From the NCBI GenBank assembly GCA_030838245.1, contig JAUTXB010000171.1, forward strand, positions 1-6,351: a stretch of DNA of 6,351 bases, read 5' to 3'. The position numbers and the translations under genes were made by a program. Shown here piece by piece: positions 4,817 through 6,351 of this stretch; positions within the stretch are counted from its first letter, which is position 1, and each line of letters begins with the position of its first letter. Below the pieces are notes generated by a model that searched no databases, was not told the DNA's origin, and saw nothing but the letters and a program-made list of their open reading frames with translations. This stretch comes from Acidimicrobiaceae bacterium. GTDB taxonomy: Bacteria > Actinomycetota > Acidimicrobiia > Acidimicrobiales > RAAP-2.

Positions 4817-6351
4817 ATGCCCGAGACGACCAGCTCAGCGACCCGACCGACCTTCGAAGCCGCTGAGCTTCTGGGCGCCGACCTCGGCGATCTGCAGGCC
4901 GAAGCCAGGCGCCGGCGATCTCTCGCTCACGGCTCCCGGGTGACCTTCTCGCCCAAGGTGTTCATCCCCCTCACCATGTTGTGCCGGGACCGCTGCGGCT
5001 ACTGCACCTTTGCCAAGGCCCCGGCCCGGCTCGAGTCCCCCTATCTCCCGCTCGACGACGTCGTGGCCATCGCCCGCGCCGGCCGCGACGCCGGTTGCCA
5101 CGAAGCCCTGTTCACACTGGGCGAAGGACCCGAGGACCGGTATCCGGCGGCCCGGTCCTGGCTGTCAGAGCACGGCTACACCTCGACGGTGGACTACCTG
5201 ACCCAGGCGTGTCGGCTGGTGGTCGAAGAGACCGGTCTGCTGCCCCACGCCAACGCCGGCGCGCTCGACGGCGCCGAGCTGAGCGCCCTGCGGGAGGTCT
5301 CGGCCAGCCAGGGGATGATGATCGAGTCCGTCAACCCGGACCTGGTCGCCCACCGCTCGGCCCCGGACAAGACGCCCGAGCGCCGGCTGGCCACCCTGGA
5401 AGCAGCGGGCGTGGCCGCCATCCCCTTCACTACCGGTCTCCTGGTCGGGATCGGCGAGAGCCGGGAGGACCGGCTGGCCACCCTGGCCGCCATCGCCGCC
5501 AGTCACGCCCGGCATGGTCACGTCCAAGAGGTGATCGTCCAGAACTTCCTGCCCAAGCCGGGGACGTCCATGCACGCCGCCCCCCCGTGCCCCACCGATG
5601 AGTTCCTCTGGACCATCGCCGTCGCCCGGCTCGTATTGCCGGCCGACATCCATCTCCAGGCGCCCCCCAACCTGTCCGACGACCTCGGCCCCCTGCTCGA
5701 CTCGGGGATCGACGACTGGGGCGGCGTCTCGCCGGTGACCGCCGACCACGTCAACCCCGAGCGGGCCTGGCCCGCGCTGGGGATCCTCCGGGCGGCGACT
5801 GAGGCGGCCGGCCACACCCTCGCCCCCCGCCTGACGCTCTATCCCGAATTCGCCATCGACGCCGAGCGGTGGCTGTCCGAGCCCATGCGGTTCCCGGTAC
5901 TCGACGCGTCCGACGCCGAGGGGCTGGGCCGAGACCATCCCTGGTGCTCGGGCGGCGAGATCCCGCCCCCGCAGCTCCTGTCGGTGCCCGGCGCTGCTCG
6001 CACCGCCCCGCCGGTGGTGACGTCGGCCATCTCGGGCAGTGCGGTGGGCGATGTGCTGGCCGGAGTGGCCCTGGGCCAGGAGGTGGGCGAGGACGAGATC
6101 GTCACCTTGTTCGCGGCCCGGGGGCCCGAGGTGCGCGCCGTGGCCGCGGTGGCCGACTCCCTCCGCCAGGAGATCGTGGGCGACGAGGTCACCTTCGTGG
6201 CCAACCGCAACATCAACTACACCAACGTATGCACGTTCAAGTGCCGGTTCTGCGCCTTCTCCAAGGGCCCGCTCTCGCTCAACCTGCGGGGTAAGCCCTA
6301 CCTGTTGGAGCTCAGCGATATCACCCAACGGGTGTCCGAGGCCGAAGAGCG
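4817..6351 (+). CDS. fbiC: FO synthase, fused CofG-CofH radical SAM enzyme (3' end outside window)
   Basis: Makes FO (7,8-didemethyl-8-hydroxy-5-deazariboflavin), the redox core of coenzyme F420, from tyrosine and 5-amino-6-ribitylaminouracil using two radical SAM active sites. The frame is open for 511 codons to the window edge; actinobacterial FbiC is about 850 aa, so some 40% is missing. CofG module: CRDRCGYCTF with the 4Fe-4S cysteines Cys56, Cys60 and Cys63, then ALFTLGEGPEDR (97-108), IPFTTGLLVGIGE (202-214), HVQEVIVQNF (235-244) and DDWGGVSPVTADHVNPERAW (299-318). A variable linker follows (about 345-440). The CofH module begins with DEVTFVANRNINYTN (456-470) and CTFKCRFCAFSKG with Cys472, Cys476 and Cys479. 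Start ATG 4817 is supported by the motif at 4804-4811; in-frame ATG 4772 and GTG 4808 are alternatives. The gene is 64 nt behind pgl, so it could be read through or have its own promoter. Confidence 0.96.
   Translation, partial: MPETTSSATRPTFEAAELLGADLGDLQAEARRRRSLAHGSRVTFSPKVFIPLTMLCRDRCGYCTFAKAPARLESPYLPLDDVVAIARAGRDAGCHEALFTLGEGPEDRYPAARSWLSEHGYTSTVDYLTQACRLVVEETGLLPHANAGALDGAELSALREVSASQGMMIESVNPDLVAHRSAPDKTPERRLATLEAAGVAAIPFTTGLLVGIGESREDRLATLAAIAASHARHGHVQEVIVQNFLPKPGTSMHAAPPCPTDEFLWTIAVARLVLPADIHLQAPPNLSDDLGPLLDSGIDDWGGVSPVTADHVNPERAWPALGILRAATEAAGHTLAPRLTLYPEFAIDAERWLSEPMRFPVLDASDAEGLGRDHPWCSGGEIPPPQLLSVPGAARTAPPVVTSAISGSAVGDVLAGVALGQEVGEDEIVTLFAARGPEVRAVAAVADSLRQEIVGDEVTFVANRNINYTNVCTFKCRFCAFSKGPLSLNLRGKPYLLELSDITQRVSEAEE

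Noticed and set aside
5165..6328. 387-codon open frame on the minus strand opposite fbiC
   Set aside because: The plus strand carries both radical SAM cysteine clusters and other conserved FO synthase motifs in one open frame. The antisense product is low-complexity and unrecognisable.

Overview
The window is a GC-rich stretch of a bacterial chromosome. It holds five collinear plus-strand genes with almost no free space between them. I read it as an actinobacterial (Actinomycetota) chromosome for three reasons: the order transketolase - transaldolase - glucose-6-phosphate dehydrogenase - 6-phosphogluconolactonase, the long (371 aa) transaldolase form, and a fused CofG-CofH FO synthase (FbiC type). 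An uncultured or less-studied lineage such as Acidimicrobiia would fit, because the usual opcA gene is missing from the cluster. That placement is inference.

Layout: 1-1176, the C-terminal part of transketolase (tkt, cut by the left edge). 1177-1243, a 67-nt gap with a small hairpin, a 9-bp direct repeat and the tal ribosome binding site. 1244-2359, transaldolase (tal). 2360-2372, a 13-nt gap. 2373-3998, glucose-6-phosphate dehydrogenase (zwf). 3999-4014, a 16-nt gap with a strong Shine-Dalgarno. 4015-4752, 6-phosphogluconolactonase (pgl). 4753-4816, a 64-nt gap. 4817-6351, FO synthase (fbiC), which runs off the right edge just after its second radical-SAM cysteine cluster. No RNA gene, mobile element, CRISPR array or convincing terminator was seen, and no gap without a gene exceeds 67 nt.

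How the genes work together: Zwf and Pgl carry out the first two oxidative steps of the pentose phosphate pathway (glucose-6-phosphate to 6-phosphogluconate, yielding NADPH). Transketolase and transaldolase run the non-oxidative carbon rearrangements. FbiC makes FO, the deazaflavin chromophore of coenzyme F420, from tyrosine and a riboflavin-pathway intermediate. In F420-using Actinobacteria, glucose-6-phosphate is also the reductant for F420, so the neighbourhood is metabolically coherent, but shared regulation is not shown.

This is mostly core metabolism and I do not see an undescribed system. The points worth a second look are the lack of opcA, the placement of fbiC after pgl, and the gene junctions. 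At two of the junctions a tiny open frame links the upstream stop codon to a start codon of the next gene by 4-base overlaps. The start codons of zwf and fbiC are also ambiguous.
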